From Micromonospora globbae (GTDB lineage Bacteria; Actinomycetota; Actinomycetes; Mycobacteriales; Micromonosporaceae), in contig NZ_RAQQ01000016.1 in assembly GCF_003610785.1 (NCBI RefSeq), positions 111,921 to 175,920 of the forward strand: 64,000 nucleotides of DNA, in the 5' to 3' direction. The notes beneath the pieces are model-generated. The model was not told the origin of the DNA. It searched no databases and saw only the letters and a program-made list of their open reading frames with translations. The translations under genes were made by a program, and so were the position numbers. Below are positions 1-8,412 of the stretch, piece after piece. Positions within the stretch are counted from its first letter, which is position 1, and every line of letters begins with the position of its first letter.

Positions 1-50
1 ACGTGCAGGCGTACGCCGTCGGGCAGGTGCACCTCCGACTGCTCCGGCAT
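1..50 (-). CDS. Start of a truncated CDS at the window edge
   Basis: Reading leftwards, an ATG at 50 follows a strong Shine-Dalgarno GGGGAGGTGGCG. The visible codons read MPEQSEVHLPDGVRLHV before the sequence ends. The phrase LPDGVRLHV resembles the first beta-strands of alpha/beta hydrolases, but sixteen residues are too few to assign a family. No stop falls within the visible part. The ribosome site and codon choice support a real gene start; the function is unknown. Confidence 0.55.
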   Translation of the reverse strand, partial: MPEQSEVHLPDGVRLH

Positions 51-166
51 CGCCACCTCCCCGGGCCGCCCGATCCGTCACCGCCGGGGAAACCCGGCGG
101 TAACACCGGCTACCCGCCATGACAGCACGCCAACCACGACGCGGGAAAGATCCGCCGCCAGACGCG

Positions 167-200
167 GAACCGCCCGCCGGGTGTTCCCGACGGGCGGTTC
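167..200 (-). terminator. Stem-loop terminator downstream of the 109-aa gene
   Basis: A perfect 10-bp inverted repeat (GAACCGCCCG at 167-176, CGGGCGGTTC at 191-200) encloses a 14-nt loop. It lies 25 bp past the stop of the minus-strand gene ending at 226. There is no T-run, which is usual for high-GC actinomycetes. Confidence 0.6.
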
Positions 201-225
201 TCGGAAGGTGCGGTGAGCGCGAGGC

Positions 226-555
226 TCAGGCCTCGAAGACGCCGGCCTCGACCAGGCGCTTCTCGGTGGCGTCCCAGCCGTCGCCGGGGTGCGTCTCGGC
301 CAGGGTGTTGATCTCGGCCCGGATCTTGGCGGCGTGGCCCGCGGTGGCCAGCGTCCGGATCTCCTCGATGAAGGCCTCGGAGTCGGTGCGCAGGTGCGCG
401 GTCTTGCCGTTGGTCAGGTTCCGCACGTAGGCGTGCTTGCCGCCGTTGAGCGGGATGAGGTACTTGAACTCGCCCAGCACGCTGAGGGCGCCACCCTGGC
501 CAGCCTGGCCGGCCCGGACGGACGCGCGCGCGGTCTTAGAGGTGTTGCTCGCCAC
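226..555 (-). CDS. Conserved small protein of unknown function (109 aa)
   Basis: The start is GTG at 555, because GCAAGGAG lies about 7 nt upstream; an upstream in-frame start would add 32 arginine/serine-rich residues without a ribosome site. The protein begins with a basic, flexible segment (about residues 1-25). It then has a compact part with GEFKYLIPLNGGKHAYVRNL and LRTDSEAFIEEIRTLA, followed by an acidic helical C-terminus. No catalytic motif, membrane segment or cysteine is seen. It looks like a cytosolic actinobacterial hypothetical protein. It is transcribed divergently from the DUF3145 gene and is followed by a stem-loop terminator. Confidence 0.7.
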   Translation of the reverse strand: MASNTSKTARASVRAGQAGQGGALSVLGEFKYLIPLNGGKHAYVRNLTNGKTAHLRTDSEAFIEEIRTLATAGHAAKIRAEINTLAETHPGDGWDATEKRLVEAGVFEA

Positions 556-876
556 GGAGGTACTCCTTGCAAGACGTACGGGAGGACTGGACGTCCGGGG
601 GCTGTGCGGACGACACCGGATGGATGGGCCCGCGAAAGACGTGCGCGGCACAAGCCGCCGATGGAACTGTACACGACCACGATGTCTTGCTGGTCATCGC
701 GGCGTCGAGGGTTCCAACGGCGACCACCCGTCCGGCTATTTCCACCCCGAATCGGGCCGGCGAATTTTCCGATTCTCTGGCGCACCATCCGCCCCACCAG
801 TCATCATGTGTTGCAGGAGCCACTCGGGTGGTCGAGGTCGTAGGGGAAGACGCACCTCGCTCTCCGGGAGGTCTCC
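556..876. other. Divergent intergenic region, no gene seen
   Basis: These 321 bp separate the minus-strand 109-aa gene from the plus-strand DUF3145 gene and should hold both promoters. The stretch is locally less GC-rich around 660-800. I see no convincing -35/-10 pair, no long inverted repeat and no short ORF with a ribosome site. The open frames here have poor codon usage and overlap each other. Confidence 0.4.
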
Positions 877-1368
877 GTGCCAACGCGTGGCGTCGTATAC
901 GTCCACTCGACCCCGCTCGCCGTGTGCTCGCACGTCGAGTGGGCGATCGCGCGCGTCCTTGCCGCGCCGGTCAACCTCGAGTGGACCGCACAGCCCGTCG
1001 ACCCCGGCGCGCGTCGGGCCGAGTGCGGCTGGACCGGCCGCCCGGGGACGGGCGCCGAGCTGGCCGCTGCCCTCCGGCAGTGGCCGATGATCCGTTTCGA
1101 GGTGACCGAGGAGCCGAGTCCCGGCGCCGACGGCGAGCGCTTCATGCACGTCCCGGGCCGGGGCCTCTTCCGCGCCACGGTCGGCGCCGCCGGTGACATC
1201 CAGCTCGGCGAGGACCGGCTGCGCAGCATCCTGGCGACCGCGCGCGCCCCGGAGGCGATCGCGCACGCCCTCGACAAGGCGCTCGGCACGGCCTGGGACG
1301 CCGAGCTGGAGCCCTACCGGTACGCCGGGGACGGCGCTCCCGTGACGCTGCTCACCCGGGTCGGCTGA
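877..1368 (+). CDS. DUF3145 family protein
   Basis: This 163-residue protein starts at GTG 877 (MPTRGVVYVHSTP). It matches my knowledge of the actinobacterial DUF3145 family: an N-terminal VYVHSTPLAVCSHVEWA segment, a central GWTGRPGTGAELAAAL and WPMIRFEVTEEPS, and a C-terminal helical part ending in AELEPYRYAGDGAPVTLLTRVG. Its length is usual for the family. The function is unknown. It has no signal peptide or membrane helix. In actinomycetes this gene often lies near the fab cluster, as it does here (about 3 kb away), but a role in lipid synthesis is only a positional guess. Confidence 0.9.
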   Translation: MPTRGVVYVHSTPLAVCSHVEWAIARVLAAPVNLEWTAQPVDPGARRAECGWTGRPGTGAELAAALRQWPMIRFEVTEEPSPGADGERFMHVPGRGLFRATVGAAGDIQLGEDRLRSILATARAPEAIAHALDKALGTAWDAELEPYRYAGDGAPVTLLTRVG

Positions 1369-1443
1369 CCGGGGACGTCCCGGCCCGGGCGCCGTCGCGG
1401 CGAGCGAAGGTCAAGTTGCCCCGATACGGGGTGAACTGGTGGG

Positions 1444-3171
1444 ATGGGCGGCGTGTCGTTCCGCCGCCACGCCGCCGCCCTCGTCACCCTGACCGCCCTT
1501 CTCCTCGCCGGCTGCTCGGACGCCCCGCGCCGCCCGGACCCGGCGCCGTCCGCGTCGACCGCGCCGCCGGCACCGACACCGAGCGCCGCGCCGGCCGACG
1601 ACCCGGCGTCACGGGCCGCCGCGCTGGTGGCCACGCTCGCCGACGAGGACCTCGTCGGCCAGGTGCTGATGCCGTACGCCTACGGCAGCTCCGCGACCCG
1701 CGTCTCGCCCGGGTCGGCCGCCGGCAACCGGGCGCTCGCGGGGGTGGACACCCCGGCGGAGATGATCGCCCGGTACCGGCTCGGCGGCCTCATCCTCGTC
1801 GGCTTCAGCGCCGACGACCCCACGCAGGGCAACCAGGAGACCACCAACGTGGACAGCCCGGCCCAGGTCCGGGAGCTGACCACCGGGCTGCGCGAGGCCG
1901 CCGCGAAGCTGCCCACCGGCGCCGCGCCGTTCCTCGTCGGCACCGACCAGGAGTACGGGGTGGTGACCCGCATCACCGACGGGGTGACCACGCTGCCCAG
2001 CGCGCTGGCCGCCGGCGCCGCCGGTGACCCGGCGCTGACCGAGGCCGCCTGGCGGGCCGCCGGTGCGGAGCTGGCCGCCATGGGGATCAACCTGGACTTC
2101 GCGCCCGTCGCCGACGTGCTCGCCACCCGCAGCGCCGTCATCGGGTCGCGGTCGTTCGGCGCCGACCCGAAGCGCGTGTCGCCGCAGGTCGGCGCCGCCG
2201 TACGGGGTTTGCAGAGCGCCGGCGTGGCGGCCACCCTCAAGCACTTCCCGGGGCACGGGCACAGCGCCGACGACTCCCACGAGGAGCTGCCGGCGCTCAC
2301 CCAGTCCCGGGCGGCCCTGGAGGCCGGGGCGTGGCCGTCGTTCAAGGCCGGCATCGACGCCGGCACCCTGGCCGTGATGTCCGCGCACCTCGACGTGCGG
2401 TCGGTCGACCCGGGCACCCCGGCGACGTTCTCCCGCAAGCTCCTCACCGACGTGCTCCGCGGCCAGCTCGGCTTCGAGGGCGTCGTGATCACCGACGGGA
2501 TGAACATGGCGCCGGCGAAGCGCTGGTCGCCGGGGGAGGCCGCGGTGCGGGCGCTCAACGCCGGCAACGACCTGATCCTCATGACCCCCAACGTCGGCCA
2601 GGCGTACGACGGCCTGCTCGCCGCGCTCCGCGACGGCTCGCTGCCCCGGGCCCGGCTGGTCGACGCGGCGACCCGGGTGCTGACCATGAAGTTCCGGCTG
2701 GCCGGCCCGGCGGCGCCCCCGATGTCGACCCTGAACGACCCGGCGCACCGGAAGGCGGCCGACGCGCTCGCCGCCGCCGCCGTCACGGTGCTGCGCGGCT
2801 CCTGCGGCACCGCCGGGGTGCGGGGACCGGTGACGGTCACCTCCTCCGGCGGCCGGGACCGCACGCGGGCGCTGCTCACCGACGCCCTGACCGCCGCGGG
2901 GGTGCGCGTGGTGCCCCGGGGCGGGACGGTGGTGCACCTGGTCGGCTACGGCGACGGCGCCGGCGACCTGCGCGCCGACGCCGCCGTGACCGTCGCCATG
3001 GACACCCCGTACGTGCTGTCGGCCGCGAAGTCGCCGACGCTCCTGGCCACCTACTCGTCGAGCCCCGCCTCGATGACGGCCCTCGCGAAGGTGCTGGCCG
3101 GCAAGGCCCGCCCGGGCGGCCGGTCCCCGGTCACGGTGCCGGGCCTGCCCGCCAGCACCTGCGACAGCTGA
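1444..3171 (+). CDS. Secreted GH3 lipoprotein, beta-N-acetylhexosaminidase-like
   Basis: A 575-aa glycoside hydrolase family 3 enzyme, probably an NagZ-like beta-N-acetylglucosaminidase acting on cell-wall fragments outside the membrane. A signal peptide ends in the lipobox LLAGC (Cys24), followed by a Pro/Ala/Thr linker (residues 27-55). The family loop KHFPGHGHSADDSH (266-279) carries the His/Asp acid-base pair typical of NagZ-type enzymes. The nucleophile is Asp351 in VITDGMNM. About 190 further residues form a C-terminal domain. Two in-frame starts lie close together (ATG 1444, GTG about 9 nt later); the ribosome site is weak. It stands alone and ends just before a bidirectional terminator. 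The exact substrate is inferred, not shown. Confidence 0.85.
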   Translation: MGGVSFRRHAAALVTLTALLLAGCSDAPRRPDPAPSASTAPPAPTPSAAPADDPASRAAALVATLADEDLVGQVLMPYAYGSSATRVSPGSAAGNRALAGVDTPAEMIARYRLGGLILVGFSADDPTQGNQETTNVDSPAQVRELTTGLREAAAKLPTGAAPFLVGTDQEYGVVTRITDGVTTLPSALAAGAAGDPALTEAAWRAAGAELAAMGINLDFAPVADVLATRSAVIGSRSFGADPKRVSPQVGAAVRGLQSAGVAATLKHFPGHGHSADDSHEELPALTQSRAALEAGAWPSFKAGIDAGTLAVMSAHLDVRSVDPGTPATFSRKLLTDVLRGQLGFEGVVITDGMNMAPAKRWSPGEAAVRALNAGNDLILMTPNVGQAYDGLLAALRDGSLPRARLVDAATRVLTMKFRLAGPAAPPMSTLNDPAHRKAADALAAAAVTVLRGSCGTAGVRGPVTVTSSGGRDRTRALLTDALTAAGVRVVPRGGTVVHLVGYGDGAGDLRADAAVTVAMDTPYVLSAAKSPTLLATYSSSPASMTALAKVLAGKARPGGRSPVTVPGLPASTCDS

Positions 3172-3176
3172 CCGCC

Positions 3177-3211
3177 GGCCGCGGCCACCCCCGGCGGGCG
3201 TGGCCGCGGCC
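3177..3211. terminator. Bidirectional terminator between GH3 and merR
   Basis: Perfect 12-bp arms GGCCGCGGCCAC (3177-3188) and GTGGCCGCGGCC (3200-3211) enclose an 11-nt loop. The hairpin sits in the 48 bp between two convergent genes, so it can serve both. Confidence 0.75.
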
Positions 3212-3219
3212 GTACCCGG

Positions 3220-4122
3220 TCACCGGGCGGCGCGCAGCGCCGCGATCAGCCACTCCGCCGCCGGCACGGCCGGCGGGAAGGGCTCGCGGCGGTTGAGCAC
3301 CCCGATCAGCTGCCAGTACCGCTCCACCCGGCGGTCGGTGAACGCGGCGATCTCGTCGGCGAGCTTCCGCCGCTCCTCGGGCGTGAGCGCCGGGTCGACC
3401 ATCTCGTCCACCACCGCGCGGGCCTCGTCGGAGTCGGGTGCGACACCGGCGGCCAGCGCGGCCCGGGCCGAGTCGATCCGCAGCATCGGTCCCGGCGGCG
3501 GGGTGTCGCCGCCCGCCGACCCGGCGACCGCCATCTCGCGTACCCGGCGGCGGAAGTCCGGGTCGGCGACCAGTTCGGCCAGCTCCAGCCATGCGTCCAC
3601 CTCCTCGTCGGTGGGTTCGTCCGGCAGCTCCGCCGGCATCGTGCGCATGGCCTGCGCGAGGCCGGCCCCGGGGCTGCCGTCCAGGCCGGCGAAGACCTCC
3701 GTGACGAAGTCGTCGATGATCCGTTGCCGCTCCTGCGCGGAGAGGCGGGCCAGGTCGTGCATGAGTCTCCACTCCTCGGTCGTGCTGTCCCGTCGGGTGA
3801 TCGACCGCAGCACCGCCCGACGCAGCCGCAGCGTCCGGATCTCGGCCTCCAGCGCCCGCACGTGCGCCCGGGCCACGTCCCGGACGCTCGCCTGCCGGTC
3901 CAGGATCCGGCGGGCGTCGTCCAGGCCGATGCCCAGCTCGCGCAGGCTCTGCAGCAGCTCCAGGCGGGCCACCGCGGCCGCGTCGTACAGCCGGTAGCCA
4001 CCGGCCGACCGGGCGGTCGGCGGCAGCAGGCCGAGGTCCGACCAGAAACGGATGGTCCGGACGGTGAGTCCCGTCCGGCGGGCGAGCTGCCCGATGCTGA
4101 ACAGGTCGGTGCGGTCGTTCAC
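3220..4122 (-). CDS. MerR-family transcriptional regulator with a long effector domain
   Basis: The start is GTG 4122 with GGGAGG 9 nt upstream; longer frames run on without ribosome sites. The 300-aa product opens with the MerR winged helix (residues about 7-75: FSIGQLARRTGLTVRTIRFWSD, then GYRLYDAAAVARL). A dimerisation coiled coil follows (80-125), then a roughly 175-residue helical C-terminal domain rich in Glu/Asp/Arg. It has no cysteine cluster, so a metal or redox MerR is unlikely. The long domain suggests a small-molecule effector or an Albicidin/TipA-like binding fold, but I cannot name it. No obvious target gene is attached; the neighbour at 4217 is divergent with a 94-bp gap. Confidence 0.85.
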   Translation of the reverse strand: MNDRTDLFSIGQLARRTGLTVRTIRFWSDLGLLPPTARSAGGYRLYDAAAVARLELLQSLRELGIGLDDARRILDRQASVRDVARAHVRALEAEIRTLRLRRAVLRSITRRDSTTEEWRLMHDLARLSAQERQRIIDDFVTEVFAGLDGSPGAGLAQAMRTMPAELPDEPTDEEVDAWLELAELVADPDFRRRVREMAVAGSAGGDTPPPGPMLRIDSARAALAAGVAPDSDEARAVVDEMVDPALTPEERRKLADEIAAFTDRRVERYWQLIGVLNRREPFPPAVPAAEWLIAALRAAR

Positions 4123-4216
4123 GCGGTTCAGCCTCCCGTCTCCAGCCGCTGGAGAGTCAACTCGCCGCCGGAAACCGCGTCGCGCCGGTCGAGCCGCCCC
4201 TGGCATCCTCGCCCCC

Positions 4217-4435
4217 ATGGGTGCAGCGCAGGGATTCCGGTACACCGAACGCGCCGACGGCAGCGTGCTGATCACACACCACGGGCAGGTGGCGGCCACC
4301 CTGCGCGGTGGGCGTGCCGCGCGCTTCCTCGCCGAGGTCGACGAGGACCCGCAGCTCGTGATGGCGCGCTGGACCGGCAACTACCGCCGGGGCAACGAAC
4401 GGACCGCCCGGCGGCACCCGCGTAACCAGGGGTGA
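4217..4435 (+). CDS. Small conserved hypothetical protein (72 aa)
   Basis: It begins at ATG 4217 (MGAAQGFRYTERADGSVLITHHG) and ends in a basic tail RGNERTARRHPRNQG. The composition is globular, with beta-strands (FRYTERADGSVLITHHGQVAATLRG) followed by a helix (ARFLAEVDEDPQLVMARW). GC bias in third positions supports translation. There is no strong ribosome site, so a leaderless or weakly initiated mRNA is possible. It ends 9 bp before a bidirectional terminator. Similar small proteins are common as hypotheticals in actinomycetes; the function is unknown. Confidence 0.7.
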   Translation: MGAAQGFRYTERADGSVLITHHGQVAATLRGGRAARFLAEVDEDPQLVMARWTGNYRRGNERTARRHPRNQG

Positions 4436-4443
4436 GCGACGCG

Positions 4444-4478
4444 GAAGGGGCCCGCGCTCGTCGAGCGCGGGCCCCTTC
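4444..4478. terminator. Bidirectional terminator after fabF
   Basis: A near-continuous 17-bp inverted repeat (4444-4460 and 4462-4478, one base between arms) folds into a very stable GC hairpin starting GAAGGGG and ending CCCCTTC. It lies between the 72-aa gene and the end of fabF and suits both transcripts. Confidence 0.85.
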
Positions 4479-4553
4479 GGAGTACGAGGGCCGGGGCGGG
4501 ATGTCGCCGCCGCGCGGGCGGCGGACGGACGCGGTCGGTGTCCCGCCGAAGGC

Positions 4554-5780
4554 TCAGGCCCTCGCGAAGACGAGAGCCACGTTGTGGCCGCCGAAGCCGA
4601 ACGCGTTGTTCAACGCGGCGGGGATCTCCATGGGCCGCGCCTTGTGGGCGGCCACGTCCAGGGTGAGGTCCTCGTCGGGGTCGTCGAGGTTGATCGTCGG
4701 AGGAACCACACCGTCCCGGATGGCGAGGATCGTGGCGATCGACTCCAGGGCGCCGGCCGCGCCGAGCAGGTGCCCGGTCATCGACTTGGTCGCGGCGAGC
4801 ACCGGGTGGTCACCGAGCGCCTTGTGCAGCGCGCCGATCTCCAGCATGTCGCCGATCGGGGTCGACGTGGCGTGCGCGTTGACGTGGACGATGTCCCGCT
4901 TGGCCACGTCCGCGTCGGCGATCGCCTTCGAGATGGCCCGGATGGCGCCCTCACCCTCGTTGTGCGGCTGCACGATGTCGTACGCGTCCGAGGTGATGCC
5001 GGCGCCGGCGAGGCGCGCGTACACCCGGGCCCCCCGTGCGGCCGCGTGGTCGGCCCGCTCCAGGACGACGACGCCCGCGCCCTCGCCGAGGACGAAGCCG
5101 TCGCGCCCCTTGTCCCACGGACGCGAGGCCTTCTCCGGCTCGTCGTTGCGGGTGGACATGGCCCGCATCGAGGCGAAACCGGCGATCGGCAGCGGGTGGA
5201 TGACGGCCTCGGTGCCACCGGCCACCACCACGTCGGCGCGGCCGGACCGGATGATGTCCAGGCCGAGCGCGATCGCCTCCGCACCGGTCGCGCACGCGCT
5301 GGCCACCGAGTGGACGCCGGCCTTGGCGCCCAGCTCCAGCCCGACCCAGGCGGCCGGGCCGTTCGGCATGAGCATCGGCACCGTGTGCGGGGAGACCCGG
5401 CGCGGCCCGGACGCCTCGAGGATGTCGTCCTGGGCGAGCAGGGTCGTGGCGCCGCCGATGCCGGAGCCCACGCTGACGGCCAGCCGCTCCGGGTCCAGCC
5501 CGGAGTCGGCCAGTCCGGCGTCCGCCCAGGCCTGCCGGGCCGCGACGATGGCGATCGCCTCGGAGCGGTCCAGCCGGCGCAGCTTCACCCGGTCGAGGAC
5601 CTCCGACGGCTCGACGGCGAGCTGCGCGGCGATCCGTACCGGCAGTTCCGCCGCCCACTCCTGGGTGAGGGCACTCACCCCGGAGCGGCCGGCGACCATG
5701 GCGTCCCAGGTCGACGCGACGTCCCCGCCGAGGGGGGTCGTCGCGCCGAGCCCGGTGACGACGACGTCGGGGCGGGTCAT
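4554..5780 (-). CDS. fabF: Beta-ketoacyl-ACP synthase II (KAS II)
   Basis: FabF condenses malonyl-ACP with acyl-ACP in type II fatty acid synthesis in the cytosol. The 408-aa protein has the full thiolase-fold signature: active-site Cys163 in SACATGAEA, His303 in NAHATSTPIGD and His337 in KSMTGHLLGAAG, plus the GFGGHN loop near the end. The length is normal. It is the last gene of the fasR-fabD-fabH-acpP-fabF set; its ATG lies 2 nt after the acpP stop, so translation is probably coupled, and no separate ribosome site is obvious. A strong hairpin follows at 4444-4478. The assignment is secure; acyl length preference cannot be read from sequence. Confidence 0.97.
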   Translation of the reverse strand: MTRPDVVVTGLGATTPLGGDVASTWDAMVAGRSGVSALTQEWAAELPVRIAAQLAVEPSEVLDRVKLRRLDRSEAIAIVAARQAWADAGLADSGLDPERLAVSVGSGIGGATTLLAQDDILEASGPRRVSPHTVPMLMPNGPAAWVGLELGAKAGVHSVASACATGAEAIALGLDIIRSGRADVVVAGGTEAVIHPLPIAGFASMRAMSTRNDEPEKASRPWDKGRDGFVLGEGAGVVVLERADHAAARGARVYARLAGAGITSDAYDIVQPHNEGEGAIRAISKAIADADVAKRDIVHVNAHATSTPIGDMLEIGALHKALGDHPVLAATKSMTGHLLGAAGALESIATILAIRDGVVPPTINLDDPDEDLTLDVAAHKARPMEIPAALNNAFGFGGHNVALVFARA

Positions 5781-5782
5781 GA

Positions 5783-6022
5783 TCAGGACTGCGCCTCGAT
5801 GTAGCTGACCGCGTCCCCGACGGTCTTGAGGTTCTGCACCTCGTTGTCCGGGATCTTGACGCCGAACTTCTCCTCGGCCGCCACCACGACCTCCACCATG
5901 GAGAGCGAGTCGACGTCCAGGTCGTCGGTGAAGGACTTCCCCTCGGCCACGTCGTCCGGGTTCACCCCGGCAACCTCTTCGAGGATCTCGGCGAGGCCGG
6001 CGGTGATCTCGTCACGGGTCAT
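5783..6022 (-). CDS. acpP: Acyl carrier protein
   Basis: A 79-residue acidic helical protein that carries growing acyl chains on 4'-phosphopantetheine. The attachment serine is Ser39 in the motif DLDVDSLSMVE. Length and composition are typical of fatty-acid ACPs rather than polyketide ACPs, and the position between fabH and fabF confirms the fatty acid role. Upstream, GAGAGGAA lies at a slightly long spacing from the ATG at 6022. The 91-bp gap to fabH is the largest between the last four genes and could hold an extra promoter or processing site, a common arrangement because ACP is needed in excess. Confidence 0.97.
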   Translation of the reverse strand: MTRDEITAGLAEILEEVAGVNPDDVAEGKSFTDDLDVDSLSMVEVVVAAEEKFGVKIPDNEVQNLKTVGDAVSYIEAQS

Positions 6023-6113
6023 TGTCGGATGATTCCTCTCATCGGGGGTTTGATCACACCCGGCCGGCCTCGCCGACCGGGGTTCGCCTCGACGCTACGC
6101 GCCGAGTCGCGAC

Positions 6114-7058
6114 TCAGGGACAGCGGACCACCTGGCCGGCGTAGGTCAGGCCGCCGCCGAAGCCGAACAGCAGCACCGGCGCCCCCGAGGGCACCTCGCG
6201 CCGCTCGACCATCTTGGACAGGGCCAGCGGCACGCTCGCCGCCGAGGTGTTGCCGGACTCGACGATGTCCTTCGCGATGATCGCGTCGGGGATGTCGAGC
6301 CGCTTGGCGATGCCGTCGATGATGCGCGCGTTCGCCTGGTGCGGCACGAACGCGGCGAGCTCGGAGGGGGCCACGCCGGCCCGCTCGCACGCCTGCAGCG
6401 CCAGCGGGGCGAGCGCCGTGGTGGCCCAGCGGAACACCGCCTGGCCCTCCTGCTGGACGTACGGCCGCCAGCCCTCGATCCGCACCGCCTCGCTCTTCTC
6501 CGGCACCGAGCCCCACAGCACCGGGCCGACCCCGGCCGGCTCGTCCTCGCCGGCGGCGGTGACCACCGCGGCGCCCGCGCCGTCGCCGAAGATGATGCAG
6601 GTGGAGCGGTCCGTCCAGTCGGTGAAGTCGGAGAGCTTCTCGGCGCCGATGACGATCGCGTTGCGCGACGCGCCGGCCCGGATGGCGTGGTCGACCGTGC
6701 CGAGCGCGTACGAGAAGCCCGAGCAGGCGGTGTTGATGTCGTACGCGCCCGGCGCGTTGATGCCGAGCTTGGCCGCCACCCGGCAGGCCACGTTGGGGCT
6801 GCGGTCCACCGACGTGCAGGTGGCCACCACGACCAGGTCGATGTCGGCGGCGGTGAGGCCGGAGGCGGCCAGCGCCTTGCCGGCGGCGGCGGCCGCCATG
6901 TCGGCCACGGTCTCGTTGTCGGCGATCCGTCGGGTGACGATGCCGACCCGGTCCCGGATCCACTCGTCGCTCGTGTCGACCATGCGGGCGAGGTCGTCGT
7001 TGGTGACCACCCGCGAGGGCTGGTAGTGCCCGAGGGCGACGATCCGGCTTCCGGCCAT
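6114..7058 (-). CDS. fabH: Beta-ketoacyl-ACP synthase III (KAS III)
   Basis: FabH starts fatty acid synthesis by condensing an acyl-CoA primer with malonyl-ACP. In actinomycetes it usually also accepts branched primers, giving iso/anteiso lipids; that substrate range is family knowledge, not visible here. The 314-aa protein has the catalytic triad Cys112 (NTACSGF), His240 (VPHQANARI) and Asn270 (ESGNTSAAS), and the C-terminal GFGGGLTYAG loop. The start at ATG 7058 has AAGG about 9 nt upstream. It follows fabD after a 136-bp spacer containing an imperfect duplication of the fabD gene end. Confidence 0.96.
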   Translation of the reverse strand: MAGSRIVALGHYQPSRVVTNDDLARMVDTSDEWIRDRVGIVTRRIADNETVADMAAAAAGKALAASGLTAADIDLVVVATCTSVDRSPNVACRVAAKLGINAPGAYDINTACSGFSYALGTVDHAIRAGASRNAIVIGAEKLSDFTDWTDRSTCIIFGDGAGAAVVTAAGEDEPAGVGPVLWGSVPEKSEAVRIEGWRPYVQQEGQAVFRWATTALAPLALQACERAGVAPSELAAFVPHQANARIIDGIAKRLDIPDAIIAKDIVESGNTSAASVPLALSKMVERREVPSGAPVLLFGFGGGLTYAGQVVRCP

Positions 7059-7076
7059 CAGTTCATGCCTTTCGTT

Positions 7077-7200
7077 CGCGACCGCGGGGCCCGCGGGCCC
7101 GGCTCGTTGGTCGCACTCACAGCGATGTCGTGTGTGCGTGACCGCGCGGCTCGCGGCTGCGGGGCTCGTGGACCCGGCTCGCTCGTCGCGGCGTTCACAG
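7077..7200 (-). repeat. Imperfect direct duplication spanning the fabD stop
   Basis: Two related copies (about 7077-7122 and 7137-7200) share CCCGGCTCG, GTCGC and a TCACAG end. The copy nearer fabD overlaps its TGA; the other carries a second TGA in the same context. The spacer therefore looks like a local duplication of the 3' end of fabD that has since diverged. Confidence 0.55.
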
Positions 7201-8364
7201 ATGCCCGCCGATGCGGGCGAGCGGCTGGCCCGGCGCGACCGGGTCGTCGGTGCCGGCGAGCCACTCGGTGAGGACGCCGTCGCCGTGGGCGGTCACCTCG
7301 ACCGGCCCCTGTCGGGTGGCGACGTGGCCGATGACCTGGCCGACCCGGACCGTCGTACCCTCGGCGAGGCCCTCGGTCCGGCCGAAGGTGCCGGCCGACG
7401 GGGCGACCGCCACCCGGAACGACGGGGCCGGCTCGTGGCGCGGCCGCGCGCCGTGCCGCGCGATGAGGTCCCGCGCGGCAGGCAGGTCGTCCGGGGTGTT
7501 CAGGGTGACGATCTCGGGGGCGTCGGGGCCCTTGAGCTCCCGCTTCACCAGCCCGGCCAGGGTGCCGGCCGGGGGCAGTTCGATCACACCGGTCACGCCG
7601 AGGTCGGCGAGCGTCCGCATGCACAGGTCCCAGCGGACCGGCGCGGTGACCTGGCGGACGAGGCGCTGCAGCATCTCACGGCCGTGGGCGACGGCGGCGC
7701 CGTCGCGGTTGGACAGCAGGATCCGGGCCGGGTCGGCGGTGACGATGCCGCCGGCCACGGCCGCGAGCGCCGCCTCGGCGGGCGCCATGTACGGGGTGTG
7801 GAAGGCGCCGGCCACCTGGAGCCGGATGATCCGGGTCTTCGCCGGCGGCTCGGCGGCGAGCTTGTCGAGGTTGTCCCGCGCGCCGGCGGCGACGATCTGG
7901 CCGGCGCCGTTGCGGTTGGCCGGGTGCAACCCGTGCGCCTCGATGGCGGCGAGCACCTCGTCGGGGTCCCCGCCGAGCACGGCGGCCATCCCGGTGGGCT
8001 CCAGCGCGCAGGCGGCCGCCATCTCCCGGCCGCGTACGCCGGCCAGCGTGATCGCGGACTCGGCGGTGAGCACCCCGGCCAGGGCGGCGGCGCCCAGTTC
8101 ACCGACGCTGTGCCCGGCGGTGGCCGTGACGTCGTGCAGGGGCAGGTGCTCGGCGGCGAGCAGCGCGGCCGCGACCAGCAGCGGCTGCGTGCGGGCGGTG
8201 TCCTTGATCTCCTCGGCGTCGGCCACGGTGCCGAGGTGCACGAGATCGACCCCGGCCAGGGCGGACCACCAGCGCAGCCGCGCCTCGGCGCCGGCCAGGT
8301 CGAGCCAGGGGGTCAGGAAGCCGGGCTTCTGGGAACCCTGCCCGGGCGAAAGTACGGCGAGCAC
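7195..8364 (-). CDS. fabD: Malonyl-CoA:ACP transacylase with extra C-terminal lipoyl-like domain
   Basis: FabD loads malonyl units onto ACP. Residues 1-300 form the transacylase: oxyanion loop PGQGSQ (7-12), nucleophile Ser86 in GHSVGE, carboxylate-binding Arg111 in GVRGREM, and catalytic His189 in AGAFHTPYM. The usual family ends near 310 residues, but this protein has 389. Its tail (about 315-389) reads like a biotinyl/lipoyl domain (GTTVRVGQVIGHV, GDGVLTEWLA, DPVAPGQPLARI), yet no lysine sits at the hairpin where biotin or lipoate would attach (VEVTAHGDG). GTG 8364 has GGGAGAG upstream. The gene follows fasR and an inverted repeat likely to be its operator. Confidence 0.93.
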   Translation of the reverse strand: MLAVLSPGQGSQKPGFLTPWLDLAGAEARLRWWSALAGVDLVHLGTVADAEEIKDTARTQPLLVAAALLAAEHLPLHDVTATAGHSVGELGAAALAGVLTAESAITLAGVRGREMAAACALEPTGMAAVLGGDPDEVLAAIEAHGLHPANRNGAGQIVAAGARDNLDKLAAEPPAKTRIIRLQVAGAFHTPYMAPAEAALAAVAGGIVTADPARILLSNRDGAAVAHGREMLQRLVRQVTAPVRWDLCMRTLADLGVTGVIELPPAGTLAGLVKRELKGPDAPEIVTLNTPDDLPAARDLIARHGARPRHEPAPSFRVAVAPSAGTFGRTEGLAEGTTVRVGQVIGHVATRQGPVEVTAHGDGVLTEWLAGTDDPVAPGQPLARIGGHL

Positions 8365-8412
8365 GTCTATGACTCTCCCGGATACGCGTGGGTAGCGCTG
8401 TGCCGCCCTCGA

